The translations under genes and the position numbers were made by a program. A DNA stretch of 64,000 nucleotides from Cystobasidium ongulense (Eukaryota; Basidiomycota; Cystobasidiomycetes; Cystobasidiales; Cystobasidiaceae): contig BQUP01000013.1 of assembly GCA_022835595.1 (NCBI GenBank), positions 1 through 64,000 of the forward strand. Reading direction: 5' to 3'. The notes under the pieces were generated by a model. It made no database searches, had not been told where the DNA came from, and worked only from the letters and a program-made list of their open reading frames with translations. Of the stretch, positions 12,005 through 25,230 are shown piece by piece; the first letter of the stretch is position 1; every line of letters starts with the position of its first letter.

Positions 12005-12625
12005 GACAGTGTAGCTTTAGGCTGGTCGTATTGTTGCTGAACCAAGTTGAGCAGAGTAAAGTCGAATTCCAAAGACTGCATCGCGCCGAGATACCGAGGC
12101 GAGTCCGATCGCGCTCTTCGCCGGCGTGGCTTTGCCGACCCCCCGGCGAAGAAGCAAGAACAGGACTTGTCGGATACCGGTAGGCATTGGCGTTGGTATT
12201 TGTGCTGTAGTTCGTACAGTAGTAGTGAGCTGTGGCTTTGTTGGTCTGGAATGGTTGTGACTGCAGGGAAGTTGTGGAAGTCGACTTCCTGTCGCTGTCG
12301 AAAGCTAGAAGCATACGACGATGCAGTAGCGACCTAGCATAGTGAGAAGGACTGGCCGAAGCTAATTCGATGCAAGCACAGTAGTGATATGATAGCCCGC
12401 TTGTCAGCACTGAATCACCTTATCAGTGCGAGTAGCTTGTCTCCAGTCTGCAGCCCACCCTCCAGCTGCAGTGTCAGCTTGATCGGCCTCTCTCGCTGTG
12501 ACGTCGGAAGAACATCAAACATCAAGCAGCTTTCAAAGTTGCAACTTGCTCTTTCTCTGCACTCGCTACAGCAACAAGCAAGCACATCCAGCTCACCACC
12601 TCGCTCAATCCATCAGCAACCAGCC
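12005..12625. promoter_or_regulatory. Divergent promoter region
   Basis: 621 bases separate the transhydrogenase start from the small membrane protein start. Minus-strand open frames here have no protein-like composition. The 100 bases before 12626 are CA/CT-rich (an unstructured fungal 5' leader). I see no clear TATA box. Confidence 0.4.
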
Positions 12626-13229
12626 ATGCCATCCATCTTCGCAGCAGTCGGGCCGTCGCCTCTTGCAGGCACTCTGTTCAGAGTCGCTGCATTGGGAAGC
12701 ATCGCAGTTGCAGCAAGCAAGCTCATGTAAGGGTGGAGACACCACAACTGTCAGGATTACCTCAATGCTGCTGATCCATCTATTACCCCAGCCTCGCTCC
12801 TAGAACCACCTCTGGACTCGCAGATCAGCCACTCTCAGACATTACCGCTCCGGCTAAAGCTTCCAAGCTCGCCTACTACCAGAACATCGGCTGGTATCTC
12901 GTTGGTGCTCTCGTTCAGCTGAGATGGTCGTATACCGGTGCGTTGCTCTCTGCTTCCAACTCCATTCCTCCAGCTGACTGTTTGTTGTCTTCTACCCTGC
13001 AGGAATCCACTCTGTCCTTGGTGCGTTATCTGTCTCGTCAGCATGCGTGCACTCACAAGCTGATGCTTTCTTTGGTATTCTTCCCCTCACAGACAAGGCT
13101 GCATTCGGACTGATCTCACTCCAGTACCTTTCTGGCGGTGTCGGCTTCTTGAGGCTCGGATTCAATGCGCCAGCAGTCGCGTTTGCAACGGGTCTCTTGC
13201 CCATGCTCGGAGCTCTGTTGGAGAATTAG
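12626..13229 (+). CDS. Small multi-pass membrane protein
   Basis: Exons are 12626-12726, 12792-12937 and 13003-13229, the last possibly split by a 39-base intron at 13021-13059. That segment is open in frame and shorter than the other introns here, so it may be coding. The product is about 144 (or 157) residues: an N-terminal hydrophobic segment (PLAGTLFRVAALGSIAVAA), a polar loop (TTSGLADQPLSD), a second segment (IGWYLVGALVQLRW), then two more near ADAFFGILPL and GFLRLGFNAP. Three to four membrane helices are likely. I do not recognise the family. A DoxX-like or mitochondrial inner-membrane role is possible from size alone but unsupported. Confidence 0.6.
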
Positions 13230-13786
13230 ATTGCAATTTATGAAATCAACCTACTTTAATGATACATATATACATCTAAACCTGTTCTGCCTTGCTGCGG
13301 TAGTCTCATCCCCGCTTACATGACTCGCTGACGTTGTCTCCAGCCCAGCAACAGACCCTGTCCATCGCCACAAGGGTACCATAGAGTAGACCGAGTTCTC
13401 CCGTGGCGCCTACAGGAAGAGAGTACGACCCCAGCTGTGGTCAAAGAGTATCTTGACAATGCGCATGCTCATAACCATCGCTACCACCTACTTCCTCTTC
13501 AGCTAGGCGATCGAAAGGCGAAAAGCCAAGTAATAACCTCAAAGGTACCTTGACGATAATCCATAAAAGCTTGGACATTATAACTTTTCTCTTTCCCACC
13601 TCCAATGCCGATGGTCACCAATGCGGTTAAAGAAGAGAAATTGAATGAGGCCTGACGTGCTACAACTCTGCTTTCTTCATTAAATTTTTCCAACTTTTCT
13701 CTCCTCTCCAGCGATCCTCTCTATCGGACCTACCATAGTTGACCCCCAGTCCTGATTTTGGACATTAACCCTCTCGTCATCAAACT
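13230..13786. other. Intergenic, no gene seen
   Basis: 557 bases between the small membrane protein and the ZIP transporter. The short minus-strand frame at 13499-13693 has no support. The part near 13700-13786 is pyrimidine-rich, as in other promoters of this window. Confidence 0.4.
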
Positions 13787-15732
13787 ATGAAACTACTGCT
13801 CCCTGTCGCTGTAGCGACGCTCTTCATCAGCGAAAGTATAGCCCAACGAGTATACGCTACTCCTTCTGCGACTTCGACTTCAAGCGCACCTGAATCTACA
13901 CCTAGTGGGTATACCGACTGTGTAAGCCCGGCTCTCCTCTTTGTTAGATTGTTACTATTCTGTCGAGGACTCCTTCCTGATCAGCTGTGTTGGTTCCTAC
14001 AGCATGCTCATGAAGGTGGAGAACTCCATTGTACAGACGCAGCTGGCGTTGAAGCATCATGCCACGAACACGAAGCTGGCGAATGGCATTGCGAAGCCGA
14101 GTCTGCATCGGCCGGTACTGGATCTTCACCTGAAGGGTACAGTGATTGTGTAAGTGCTTGAATACCTAGCTTGACATCTTCCATATCAAGTCACTGAAAT
14201 ACAAAACACCTTCACTACCGTAGCATTCGCATGGAACCGAGACATACTGCGTAAGCGACGCAAACGGCGCGGAAGAGCTATGTCATCAAGAAAACGGAGA
14301 ATGGCATTGCGAAAGTGAGAGTGCGACTTCGGGTGAAGAGGTAGTTGATGCCAATGGATGCGTGCAGCACGGTAGGTCTCGACATCAACTGAGACGCATT
14401 TGAGTTGAAGTGCTCACATCTACGATGTACTACCTACAGGCACACACTGGCATTGCCCTGAAGGTGTTGCGGAACCTTGTACCGCTCAACTGGGAGACTA
14501 TGACATCGGCCTCCACGTAGCTGCTCTCTTCGTGCTACTCATCTCTTCGGGTGTCGGTGTCTTCTTGCCCGTCATCTTCGCCTCGAAAAAAGCTGCCAGA
14601 GGTCGATTCTCATCATCGGTCATCTACGTAAGTCATGCATGTATTGCGAAGATCACTGTAAAACTTCACAGATACTTACCCACCGATGTTTAATAAATTT
14701 GTAGATTCGCGATAACATTCTTCGACACTTTGGTTCTGGTGTCATTATCTCGACAGGTGTGTTGGCTAAACGCAATATAAGCGGGAATAGTCGCTGACTT
14801 GACCCTTTTTTCAATCTTCAGCTTTCATCCATTTACTCCTGCATGCCTTCGTCATGTTCAGCTCTGACTGTCTCGGGGAACTCGCATACGAACCTACAGC
14901 TCCAGCGATAATGATGGCCTCTACACTCCTCATCTTTGCCATCGATTTCCTGGCCGCCCGGGCTCTGACCAAGAAATTCTCGAAGACCAACGACAACATA
15001 TCAGGACAAAGCTCTCCCATGGCTGAATCTCCAGTTGTTGATGAGAAGAAAGAAGGTTTCGGTCATACTCATGATTTCTCTGCGGTCGCTTCCGAGATTA
15101 TGGCGAAAGATCCCCTCAGCAAAAGAGCGCATTGGGAAGTTCAATTACTGGAAGCGGGCATAATTTTTCACTCGGTTATGATAGGTGTTGCGCTCGGTTC
15201 GCAAGGCGGATCTACCTTTGTGAGTTCTTCTCCCTATTTGTTTCGTATGTTAATGCTAAAAAGCTTTCCAAAAAAAAAAAAAGGTGGCGACTTGGCTGGC
15301 AATCACTTTTCATCAACTATTCGAAGGCATGGGTCTAGGCGCACGCATTGCAAGACTGGAATGGCACAGTAATGGCGCTCTCAAGAAGTTCTTCATGTGT
15401 CTGGCGTACAATTTGACGACCCCACTGGGCATGGCAATTGTGAGTGGCGTTCATCAAGTTTGCATTTGTAGCGTAATCTGACATGCTTATAACAATAGGG
15501 AATGGGCGTTAGAAATAGCTTCAGTCTGGGTGCTACCAGCACATTACTCACCATCGGTATCCTCGATTCCATTTCCGCTGGTATCCTTCTATACGCTGGT
15601 ATTGCTCAACTTCTAGTGGGAGATTGGCTAGCTGGAGATTTGAGGACGGCTAAAACATCAACAGTCATCGTAGCTGCTGTTTCTATGCTAGCGGGTATTA
15701 TTGCAATGTCAGTCATCGGAAAATGGGCGTAG
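13787..15732 (+). CDS. ZIP-family zinc/iron transporter with N-terminal Cys/His repeats
   Basis: Exons: 13787-13921, 14003-14149, 14224-14371, 14440-14627, 14705-14756, 14822-15219, 15284-15439 and 15499-15732. The N-terminus is a signal peptide (MKLLLPVAVATLFISESIAQ). Next come three related Cys/His segments, of the form DC-H-x-H-G...C...DA-x-G-x-E...CH...GEWHC, largely one per exon; these are likely metal-binding and lumenal or extracellular. Then follow eight typical ZIP helices: HVAALFVLLISSGVG, ISTAFIHLLLHAF (helix 2-3), a His/acidic cytosolic loop (GFGHTHDF), the helix-4 signature HSVMIGVALGS, and helix-5 HQLFEGMGLG. The HSVMIG...HQLFEG pair forms the transport-site metal ligands. Closest in plan to fungal Zrt1/Zrt2 plasma-membrane zinc importers, which act under zinc limitation. 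Confidence 0.9.
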
Positions 15733-16257
15733 AGAAACTTCAGTCGGCGGTAGCTACCAAAACGCAAGTCGCAAGAGAAATAGAGAGCATAGATATCGAG
15801 AGATTTACAGACAAATTCTCGAACTAGTCCGTTATGTATCATTTTCATCAGTTATAGTTCTGCGTCATTTCATTCGTCTACTCTTAGGTTTGGGAGGTAT
15901 CCTTAACGCCAGCAATAATGCAATGCTAAGACCGCCTATAATCAGCTGGCGGACGAATCTTTCGGAGCGGACATGTTGGCTGAATGAGCTTAGCGAGTTG
16001 GTGACACACTTGCAGTACTCGATATATTACCTACGTCATTGCCTCTCTTGCTGACCAGCGGGTGTAGTCTGCTTACTCGGTCTTCGTCAGCCCGAGAGGC
16101 ACGTGTGTGTGGACTTGCCGAAGACGACGGGCGTGTCGCATCTATCGGGGTGGCGATCAGTGGTACAAATATCGAGAAGAGAGCTGCAAGGCTCCCCCTT
16201 ACCTCTGAACCCATCCATACATTGACCTTTCTAGCCTCACTATATACTATCTAAAAT
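15733..16257. other. Intergenic, no gene seen
   Basis: 525 bases downstream of the ZIP gene. The frames at 15701-16054 and 15990-16254 are short and have no protein-like features. This stretch must hold the 3' end of the transporter transcript and the promoter of the small gene at 16258. Confidence 0.4.
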
Positions 16258-16890
16258 ATGTCCAAGCCCTCCATTCTTCTCACTGGCCTCCCTTGGGATC
16301 ATCCGGCTGTTAAAGCTCTGGCCGATCCGCAAGAAATCAAGAAGATGCTAGAGAATACCGTTAAAGAAGTGAGAGAAGCTGGATATGAAGATTTCACTCC
16401 TGTTTGGTGAGCATCATCTTGCCTGTGGATGCTCCAAACATGAAACTCAACTGTTCCAATGGTACAGGGCCTCACCAGAAAGCGGGCTGGACGAGCTTGT
16501 TGCAAGACTGAAGGAAAAGCATTGGTGAGCTGCAGTTGTTCAAGACCTTGCTTACAATGCTCATGTTCTGTTTAAAGGCACGGCTTGATCATTGGTATGG
16601 GGGTACGCGCTTCTCCACAATTGACTCCTTACCTCGAGGAGATCATCGAGACTACCAAGGTAGGTTCCCGTATTATTCTCTTCTCTCTCTGCATATTTTT
16701 TTATTGACACTCAATATGTTTCCATCACATAGAGAGTGTCCCCCGAAACCCAAATTCTCTTCAATACAAGGTAAACCAGATTATTGTGAAACGAAAACAG
16801 CGAAATAAAAGCATGGCTGATTATTACTTCGACCTGTTACGCAGTCCCAAAGACAACATTGCTGCCATCCAACGATGCAAATTTCCCTGA
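16258..16890 (+). CDS. Small conserved hypothetical protein
   Basis: Five exons: 16258-16406, 16468-16524, 16578-16659, 16733-16770 and 16845-16890, giving about 123 residues. The product starts MSKPSILLTGLPWDHPAVKA, continues with a helix of mixed charge, HGLIIGMGVR followed by LTPYLEEIIETTK, and ends with ILFNTSPKDN...CKFP. The alternating strand/helix pattern with a GMGVR turn suggests a small Rossmann-like alpha/beta domain. Similar short proteins (LPWDHPAV..., then a G-x-G-V-R turn and F-N-T) occur in bacteria and fungi without assigned function, as I recall. It converges on the ETF beta gene 153 bases away. Confidence 0.7.
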
Positions 16891-17043
16891 TCCCAACATG
16901 CCATTCACTTTGCCTGAAAATTAGTGCGACTTTTACAGCTCCGTTAATTATGTAGATTATGGTGCACACAGTGCACTGCGATGTTGACTGCAAATACATG
17001 CTATGATAACACGTTGATAAATTGACTGCTGCCAGAATATCGC

Positions 17044-18133
17044 TTAGATCGCACCAGCTGCCTTTAACTTCTCTACGAGCTCATCTACGCTTTCCACCTT
17101 TGCACCACCCTTTCGCTTTGGTGGTTCTACCACCTTGAGTGTCTCCAGTCTCACCTCTTTCGACTCATCGATACCCAGATCCTTAAAGGTATACTTCTGT
17201 ATCTTCTTCTTCTTTGCTTTCATTATATTTGGTAGGGTGGCATACCGTGGTTCGTTGAGTCGAAGATCGGTTGTAATGACAGCTGGTAAGCTCATGGAAA
17301 GCTTCTCGAGTCCGCCATCAATCTCTCTATCTACCGTTGCTTTATTCCCGCCTTCAATTTCAACCTTGCTTGCAAAGTTTGCAATAGGCCAGTTGAGCAA
17401 TCCAGCCAGCATACCTCCTGTTTGCGAAGCATCGTCATCGATAGCTTGCTTGCCCATGAGGACGAGATCAACCTCCTTTGCTTTATCCTTGACAAGAGCT
17501 GCGAGGGTCTTGGCGACTAGCAAAGGCTGTATCGATGATTCGGGAAACTTGGCATCGGTTTCGATGTGAATGCCTGTATCGGCACCCATGGCAAGCGCCG
17601 TGCGTAAAACATCGGAAGCTTTCGCGGATCCAATAGTGACCACTGTAATGCTCTTGACTTGATCTTTCAGTCGCTCACGCAAGCGAACTGCTTCTTCGAC
17701 AGCGATCTCGTCGAAAGGGTTCTGAGGGAGTGGTGTATTGCAAAGGCGGGGAGGAGGGTGAGCTCGAGAGGTATACCGAGCCGATTGAACGGACTTACCA
17801 TAGAGTGCTTTACGCCATTCGTCTCGACTGCCGTTTGCGCTGAGTTGACTCTGATCTTGCTGTAAGGTGAATGGACAGGCATTCAAGGTCAGATGTCTTG
17901 CTATCGACACGCTCGTGCATGCCAGCCAGCTCAACCTCGGCGAGCATAGCAACTTACACAGCATAGTCTACAGTTCTGTGTGCATCAAAACACACGAAAA
18001 ATTGTGTCAGTTTGGGTATTCCAGAGGCAGCTTCTACCGGAGCTGATGATGCCGGAGAGTGCCTGCTCGAAGCTGGAGCTCACCTCTTCACCGGCACGAG
18101 GATGTTGAGGAGGGACCGTGGTGTGGGGCGCAT
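17044..18133 (-). CDS. ETFB: Electron transfer flavoprotein subunit beta
   Basis: Four exons from the ATG at 18133: a short first exon (MRPTPRSLLNILVPVKR), a tiny second exon (TVDYAV, about 17952-17972), a third ending VETNGVKHSM, and a long last exon starting NPFDEIAVEEAVRL, stop at 17044-17046. Family marks are GADTGIHIE, VDLVLMGKQAIDDD, the T-G-x-x-x-A-G loop, and EPRYATLPNIMKAKKK near the C-terminus. Length about 255 residues is typical. With ETF alpha it forms the mitochondrial matrix heterodimer carrying electrons from acyl-CoA and related dehydrogenases to ETF-ubiquinone oxidoreductase; AMP sits in this subunit. There is no long presequence, as in other ETF beta proteins. Confidence 0.95.
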
Positions 18134-18477
18134 AGTGGAGCGACAGTGGTTGTGATGTTCAGACTGCAAAGACCAGGCTTCCCAATATTTCAAGTAAGTA
18201 TCTTGCTGCAAGTTGGCAGGCGAGATACGCCGAAAAGACGCGGACGGCATGGCGGAGAGTCGAGACGGCCGCCACGATCTTGGAAGATGTGAGATATGGC
18301 ATGTATGGAGCGAGACTGTCAGCACGAGGACAGTGTCACACACGATTCCTACTCTGAGGCTTGTCCGCCATTAAGCCATCCCTGCTTCGACCTTGAAAGT
18401 GGCGGCCAGCTCGTGCTGCAAAACTGGAAGGCAGCAGGCCTCGACACTCTTCTTCGCACCACACCATTCACTCCAAC
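18134..18477. promoter_or_regulatory. Shared divergent promoter of ETFB and KRR1
   Basis: 344 bases separate the two ATGs. The sequence is GC-rich with several CAC/GTG-rich runs, and I see no obvious TATA element, as expected for housekeeping genes. Minus-strand frames here (18349-18686) have no support as genes. Confidence 0.4.
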
Positions 18478-20049
<1,572 letters not shown>

Positions 20050-20525
20050 TGTGCGACTTTCTACACCCTTTCTCGTAAGCTTTTCACCTTATAGCCTTAG
20101 ACTACTCCCTATCGTTTCTCCGCCCTGTTCCCCTTTCCCTCTTCGTTTTCAAAGATGACAATCTTATTTCTTCACTTTCCAACTCCCCTCGGGGAGGATG
20201 AAGATTGAATATAGACAATTGACAAGCATATGCCTGAGCAACACTCCCTTCCCCCACTCATCACACCCCTTCAACAGCCTTTGATTTATTGCTGACTTTC
20301 CTCACCTTCCTTCCAGTTCTGTCTATACAGTAGAAGTCCGTCCCGCATCGTTCGCATCAGTCTATCTTCTACATCGTCGTTGTATATTGCTATGCTGTCT
20401 ATGCAAAACAAGCCGCACTAGTGCGTGCGTCACTCGTTTAGTTGATATGCTACAAAATGGGTTGCCTTGCCTTCGCCTCGGTTATTCAATCCAGAAGATC
20501 TCAGGCCATATGTCAAGGTTTTCCA
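20050..20525. other. Convergent 3' region of KRR1 and AARSD1
   Basis: 476 bases between two stop codons, the longest convergent gap in the window. It is rich in CT runs on the plus strand. No open frame or RNA gene is recognisable. Confidence 0.4.
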
Positions 20526-22110
20526 TCAGGCGACCTCCTTAAGTAGGGCTTCTAGCACAGGCTCATCTTGCTCCTTCTTGAACCTCCCTGCGATCAATTT
20601 ACCTTGCCAACGCCCTTTCCCACCTCCTTTCAGACGTTGACCGTAAGTCGTCTCGCCTTTCTTCAGCTTGTCTGCCACTTTAGCAACCACAGTATCGTCA
20701 TTACCAAAGATAAGAAGGCAGCCATCTGGAGAAGGGGTACTATGACCACTCTGAGCGATTGCGAAGATGTAGGGAGAAGTCTCGCCTTTGAGCTGATCTT
20801 TCACTCTGCCTTGAACGCTTGTGAGGAAGTCCATGTCATTGGTAGAGTCCTCTTCGCGGACAACAGCTGCAATGAGAGTTGCTCCTGGAGCGGTACGACT
20901 GCTTCTGGCTTTCTCAAGAATACGAGATGCGGCGTAATCGGCTATTTCCTCTCTGAGACGCTTTTCCCTTCGTAAAGTTTCTTTTAGATTATCGTTCGTT
21001 TGCTTGACTCGACTGCTGATACTGTCCACGGAACAGGACAACTCCTGTCCGACCTCTTTCATGGCTGTCAAGGAAGTTTGAAGCTGCTGACCAATACGAG
21101 GTCCGGCTAGAAAGTAGACGCGCGTGTTCGTGCCGCGTATAGGGGTCGTAAAAGGACTGACGTGTAGACCTTGAATGGGCGCCAAAGAAGCGAAGTGTGT
21201 ACCACAACAAGGATTGGCGTCCAGATCCTCGATGATGACGGTTCTTACTACTCCACCAATATAATCTATTGGCAGGGTATCCGGTCGATTATCACCTTCT
21301 GCGAGTCGAAGCTCGACTCGAACACGACGACCTTCCACGATAAGTGCATTGCATATTCGCTCTGTTTGCTCGAGCTCTTCAGGAGTAGGGCATCGAGGCA
21401 ATTCTACGTAGCTCAAGTTCGGGAACCCGCTTAAAGCCCAGCCTAAGGTCGGCAGCTTGAAATGATGCTCTAGAACAGCGGAAAGAAGATGTTGCGCTGT
21501 GTGCTGAGTGCAGAGATCTTGCCGTCGCTCCCAATCCACCTTTACGAGAACTCGGGTTCCGGGCGCGATGGGTGCATCGCATAAGTGTATAGCATTCAGA
21601 CTTCTGCGGACAACCTCTTTGACGGTGACGGATTTTGGGTCATCCGCGTCTAGAGGAGTAATAGTGCCGTAGTCTGTAGCTTGTCCACCACCTAGCAGCG
21701 GAAGAAGTATGTAATGAATCCCATACGAAACTTAGTGGCGGTTTCACTTATTCTCAGTAGGGCACTGCGAACTTACCTTCGGGAAACAGTACCGTATCGA
21801 GGAGCTCAATCTCGTAGAGTTCTTCTACGACTGGCGTGCCTTTTCCTGATTTATTCTTGCCTTTCTCTTTACCATTCGAACGAGCAACGGGAGGTTCCTT
21901 TTGCTTCTCGCAGCGCACCACTAAAGTTTCTAGTTCTCGAGCGTTCGGGTCCAACTGGCATTTGAGAAGTCCCACATAACGCTCATGAGGGAGCTCAAAG
22001 TCGTATTTGGCATAGTCCTGTGGTGTTGGAGCTGCTTGCGAGAGATTGATCTGGGCGAATTGGCCGGTAATCGAAGACAGAGCGGCACGAGCGTCCACAA
22101 GCGCAGCCAT
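20526..22110 (-). CDS. AARSD1: Alanyl-tRNA editing protein (AlaX/AARSD1 type)
   Basis: Two exons: 22110-21777 and 21691-20526, about 500 residues. ATG 22110 (MAALVDARAALS) is chosen because the frame further upstream has no ATG. The N-terminal part holds ELYEIELLDTVLFPEGGGQ, the start of the beta-barrel editing fold shared with AlaRS and ThrRS. The zinc/editing centre follows: HTAQHLLS (H-x3-H) and, about 115 residues later, CCGTHF (C-x3-H). The C-terminal half has a coiled-coil stretch and a DHHA1-like end with KGGGKGRWQGKLIAGR. The family hydrolyses Ser or Gly mischarged on tRNA-Ala in the cytosol. A Lys/Gly-rich insert (NGKEKGKNKSGKG) near residue 85 looks lineage specific. Confidence 0.92.
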
Positions 22111-22388
22111 TCTATGATGGTATTTTGATGCGCTGATTGCGAAGGTGACAGTTCTTGCTACGCGGGTGCTTTCGTTGTGCTCCTCAACCACAGACCTAAG
22201 AACATAAGCAGTCAGCAGAAGAAGGGCTTGCGAGCAAGCAAGTCGCTTCAGGTTGATACTCGCTCAACACCGCGAAACCAAGTCGCCAAATGGAGCAACG
22301 GTGTTAGCGGCAAAGATCCTCGAGAAGCCCTAAGATCTCTGATAACGGCGTCCATCTCGGTGCTGTCTCCATTCAGGAGGTTATACCA

Positions 22389-23670
22389 ATGTCGAAGGCG
22401 CGTGATCGCCACGAAGACGATGAAGACGATGCGAGACCTATCAGTACGAGCTCGGACAGAAGCTCATCCTGGTCAGGAAGGCCGATGATGCGCTTAAAAC
22501 TAGCCATATCCGCTTTTGTTGGAACTTCACTGTTCCTTTACAGCTGGGCTGTCTTTTTCTCGGAGCGCGTTTCAATAAGCAACGTTAGTCCTGAACTGCT
22601 CGGCGCCAGTAGCATACTATGGCTGGTAGCGCATCGTACGTCGCAAACTTGATCCTTCAAAAAGCGGAAATTAGGCTTACAGTCTGTATTGCTTGCAGCG
22701 GACGATGAATCAATGTTCTTTGCGCCCAGCATCTTCAACCTTCTCAGCGAGCACGAGGCGCCAGATGGCACGCACATCACGCCCACAGGACACATACTGT
22801 CTCTGTCAGCAGGAGGAAAAGACGGTCTAGGGCCTACGCGTACGGTAGAAATGCGCGGTGCATGCTTAGCATACGGTATCACACCCGAAAATTGCATTGT
22901 ACTCGACCACGAGTGCGTTATTCCTCCTGCCCAAACTCAACACAAGCGCAAGCCACTAAGATGAATCATCATTCGCAGGCGATTACCAGATGATCCCGAG
23001 GTCTGGTGGCCGGAAGACGCGGTCGAGTATTGGGTCCGAACATATATCGAGAAGTGGTCGATAGACACTGTAAGATCAGACCGGCTTCGCCATGTTGATA
23101 ACTCTCTGGCTTATTAGTATGATTTCTCAGATTGTAACGTTCGACGAATCCGGCGTATCAGGGCACGCAAACCATCGAGCTCTCTGCGCCGCTATGACAA
23201 AGGCAGTCAATCTCGATCTTGAGTTTCCAAAAGTTTTTACCTTGCGGACAGCGCGCTCCGTAGTGTCGAAATACTCTGCTCTCCTCCTCTACCCATATGT
23301 TCGTTTGTCACACCGTTGGCGTATGTATACTCCACTACCAAAGTTGATGTGGGATCCCGACGTACACCCCATCGCCAAGCAGAAACACGATTTCCTACCC
23401 AAACATCCCGAGTTCACTCCTGCTCAACTGCAAAACGGTTACTTGCACCCCTTTTCTTCACACCCTAGCCTCTTCATCAATTCGCCATGGCAATACCTCA
23501 AAACAAGGGGAGCTTTCAAGCAGCATAAGTCGCAGGTCTTGTGGTTCAGGCGTCTATACATGTTCGCAAGTCGGTACTTATGGTACAATGAGCTAGAGAA
23601 GATAGTACCAGTGCATCTTCGCATAGTAGACGTGGGCAAGATCCGACAAGCGCAGAAGGACGCGTTGTAG
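22389..23670 (+). CDS. GPI12: N-acetylglucosaminyl-phosphatidylinositol de-N-acetylase
   Basis: Exons: 22389-22635, 22699-22912, 22979-23069 and 23131-23670, about 363 residues. A charged N-terminus precedes one membrane anchor (LKLAISAFVGTSLFLYSWAV), then the PIG-L zinc motif AHPDDE (split by intron 1) and the matching histidine segment SGHANHRA; TFDESGVSGH is the expected motif. The end carries HKSQVLWFRRLYMFASRYL, close to the family C-terminus. A linker of about 60 residues (PLPKLMWDPDVHPIAKQ...) extends the usual 250-residue length. The enzyme makes GlcN-PI, the second step of GPI-anchor synthesis, on the cytosolic ER face. Confidence 0.95.
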
Positions 23671-23731
23671 TGCGAAATGTGAACTATATTGCAAGAAATG
23701 TTGTGTTAACAAAGCTTCCGGGACTCCACGT

Positions 23732-25230
23732 CTACCAGCCCTTGCAAGGCACCCAGACATCTACAACTTCCTCGCTACCATGGACGACAAGGAAATAAGG
23801 GTGCTGGGCTGCAGTCAAGCAAGCATGCTGAGGTGTGATCTGCACGAAGGAGCCTATTTCTGGCGATGCACTACTGCTGCCATCCGCAGGGGCCACTAAG
23901 ATACCATGCTCCTGCGATGTGCGTCCTAGCGACCACCCCGAGAACTGGTCAGGGGAGCTGACAGGGCCGTATCCTGAAATTGGGCCGACATCCTTGCTCA
24001 TTGCAATAGCGCCCGCATCGCATAATGCTTCCTTTCGTTCTGGATAAACGGAAATGATGGTAGTACCGACTGTCATCGCGCAGTCGTCTTGCGTGACTAG
24101 CGAAGTCGCCTGTTGCTGCAAGTCGAAGAGACAGTAATTACCAGCGTGTCTATGGGAGTACAGTCAGAGCCTGTGCAAGAAAAGGTTTTAGACTATCCAA
24201 CGCTTACAATTCAACTTTACCAACAAGTTGCTCTTTCGAAACGCCAGCTGCCGCGCGTGCTTCCTCCCATTTCTCTCCAGCGGCGTTGGCGGTAGGCGTC
24301 GCACCAACAGCAAGTCTGATTGCGCCTTCGTGTAGTGTATCTACAGTCTTGATGCCGTGTTGGTCAGCTATTGCCAACAGTCTCTTTGCGCAATCATTGG
24401 CCGCCGATATTTCTTGCGCGAGATACTGTGCAGCAGTGGCTCCATCTTTGGCGCTATATGAGAAGTTTGCGTGCGTATATGTACCATAAATAATGATGTG
24501 CGGCGCTTGTAATGCAGAAGTGATGAGATGGCCCATGGAGTCCGAACCAGGTGGTTGTCCTGCTCGTCTGTTTGTGCGATGATCAGCATCAGTCCAGTTG
24601 GTGTACGAAACTGCTCACTTGGACCCGATGTCAAGCTTCAGATAGACCAACCAGGGTTCTGCCACAGCAAGTCCCTTCAAAGACTCTATTTGAACGGGGT
24701 GGTCGACCATAAGGATAAGCTTGGTACCCTGTCGGTGTAGCTGATCCTTCACTTCTACAAGCTTCGGAATAAGCGCAATAGCTGGGGGCATGGTATATAC
24801 AATCTGGCAAACGGAGTGAGCGAGCTATCTTAAGCGAAATTCGCCACGCGCTTACATCCTTTACCGTTCCCTTGCTAAATGCGCCAGCTTCGTACAAGTC
24901 GCGTCTGAATCAAGAGGTCAGCCGATACTCTGTCTTGCGTCGACGTTCGGATCCTTACATTTCCGGCAAAGTGCTTGCACAAAGCTTGCTTGTGCCTGTG
25001 TGCTGGCATTGCAGGAGCGCACCCTCTGTCGTTTTGTGTGTTTTGACATGTGCTCGGAAGTCCCAACCTAGTCTATCCACTGCCTTCTTCATGCGCTTGC
25101 AGTTCGCAATGAACGTTTCGCGGTCAATAATGAGATTGGGCGTCTGAATCTCAGAGACTCGCTTGCCCTTGAAAGTGGCGAGGAGCGCCTCTTTCGACGG
25201 CACCGTGACAGGTGGATTGTAGGTCGTCAT
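23732..25230 (-). CDS. DSD1: D-serine dehydratase (Dsd1-type, fold-III PLP, zinc dependent)
   Basis: From ATG 25230 the product reads MTTYNPPVTVPSKEALLATF, then IQTPNLIIDRETFIAN and RAHVKTHKT, the PLP-lysine motif of the D-threonine aldolase/D-serine dehydratase family. Later segments are YGTYTHANFSYSAKDG, the conserved ELHAGNYCLFDLQQQ, and the zinc site QHACLTAAQH close to the end (His and Cys ligands), as in yeast Dsd1. Stop is 23732-23734. Introns lie near 24958-24905, 24840-24800, 24620-24565 and 24200-24155. Yeast Dsd1 converts D-serine to pyruvate and ammonia through 2-aminoacrylate. D-threonine aldolase is the main alternative, but the C-terminal HxC site favours the dehydratase group. 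It shares its promoter with a RidA gene. Confidence 0.9.
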
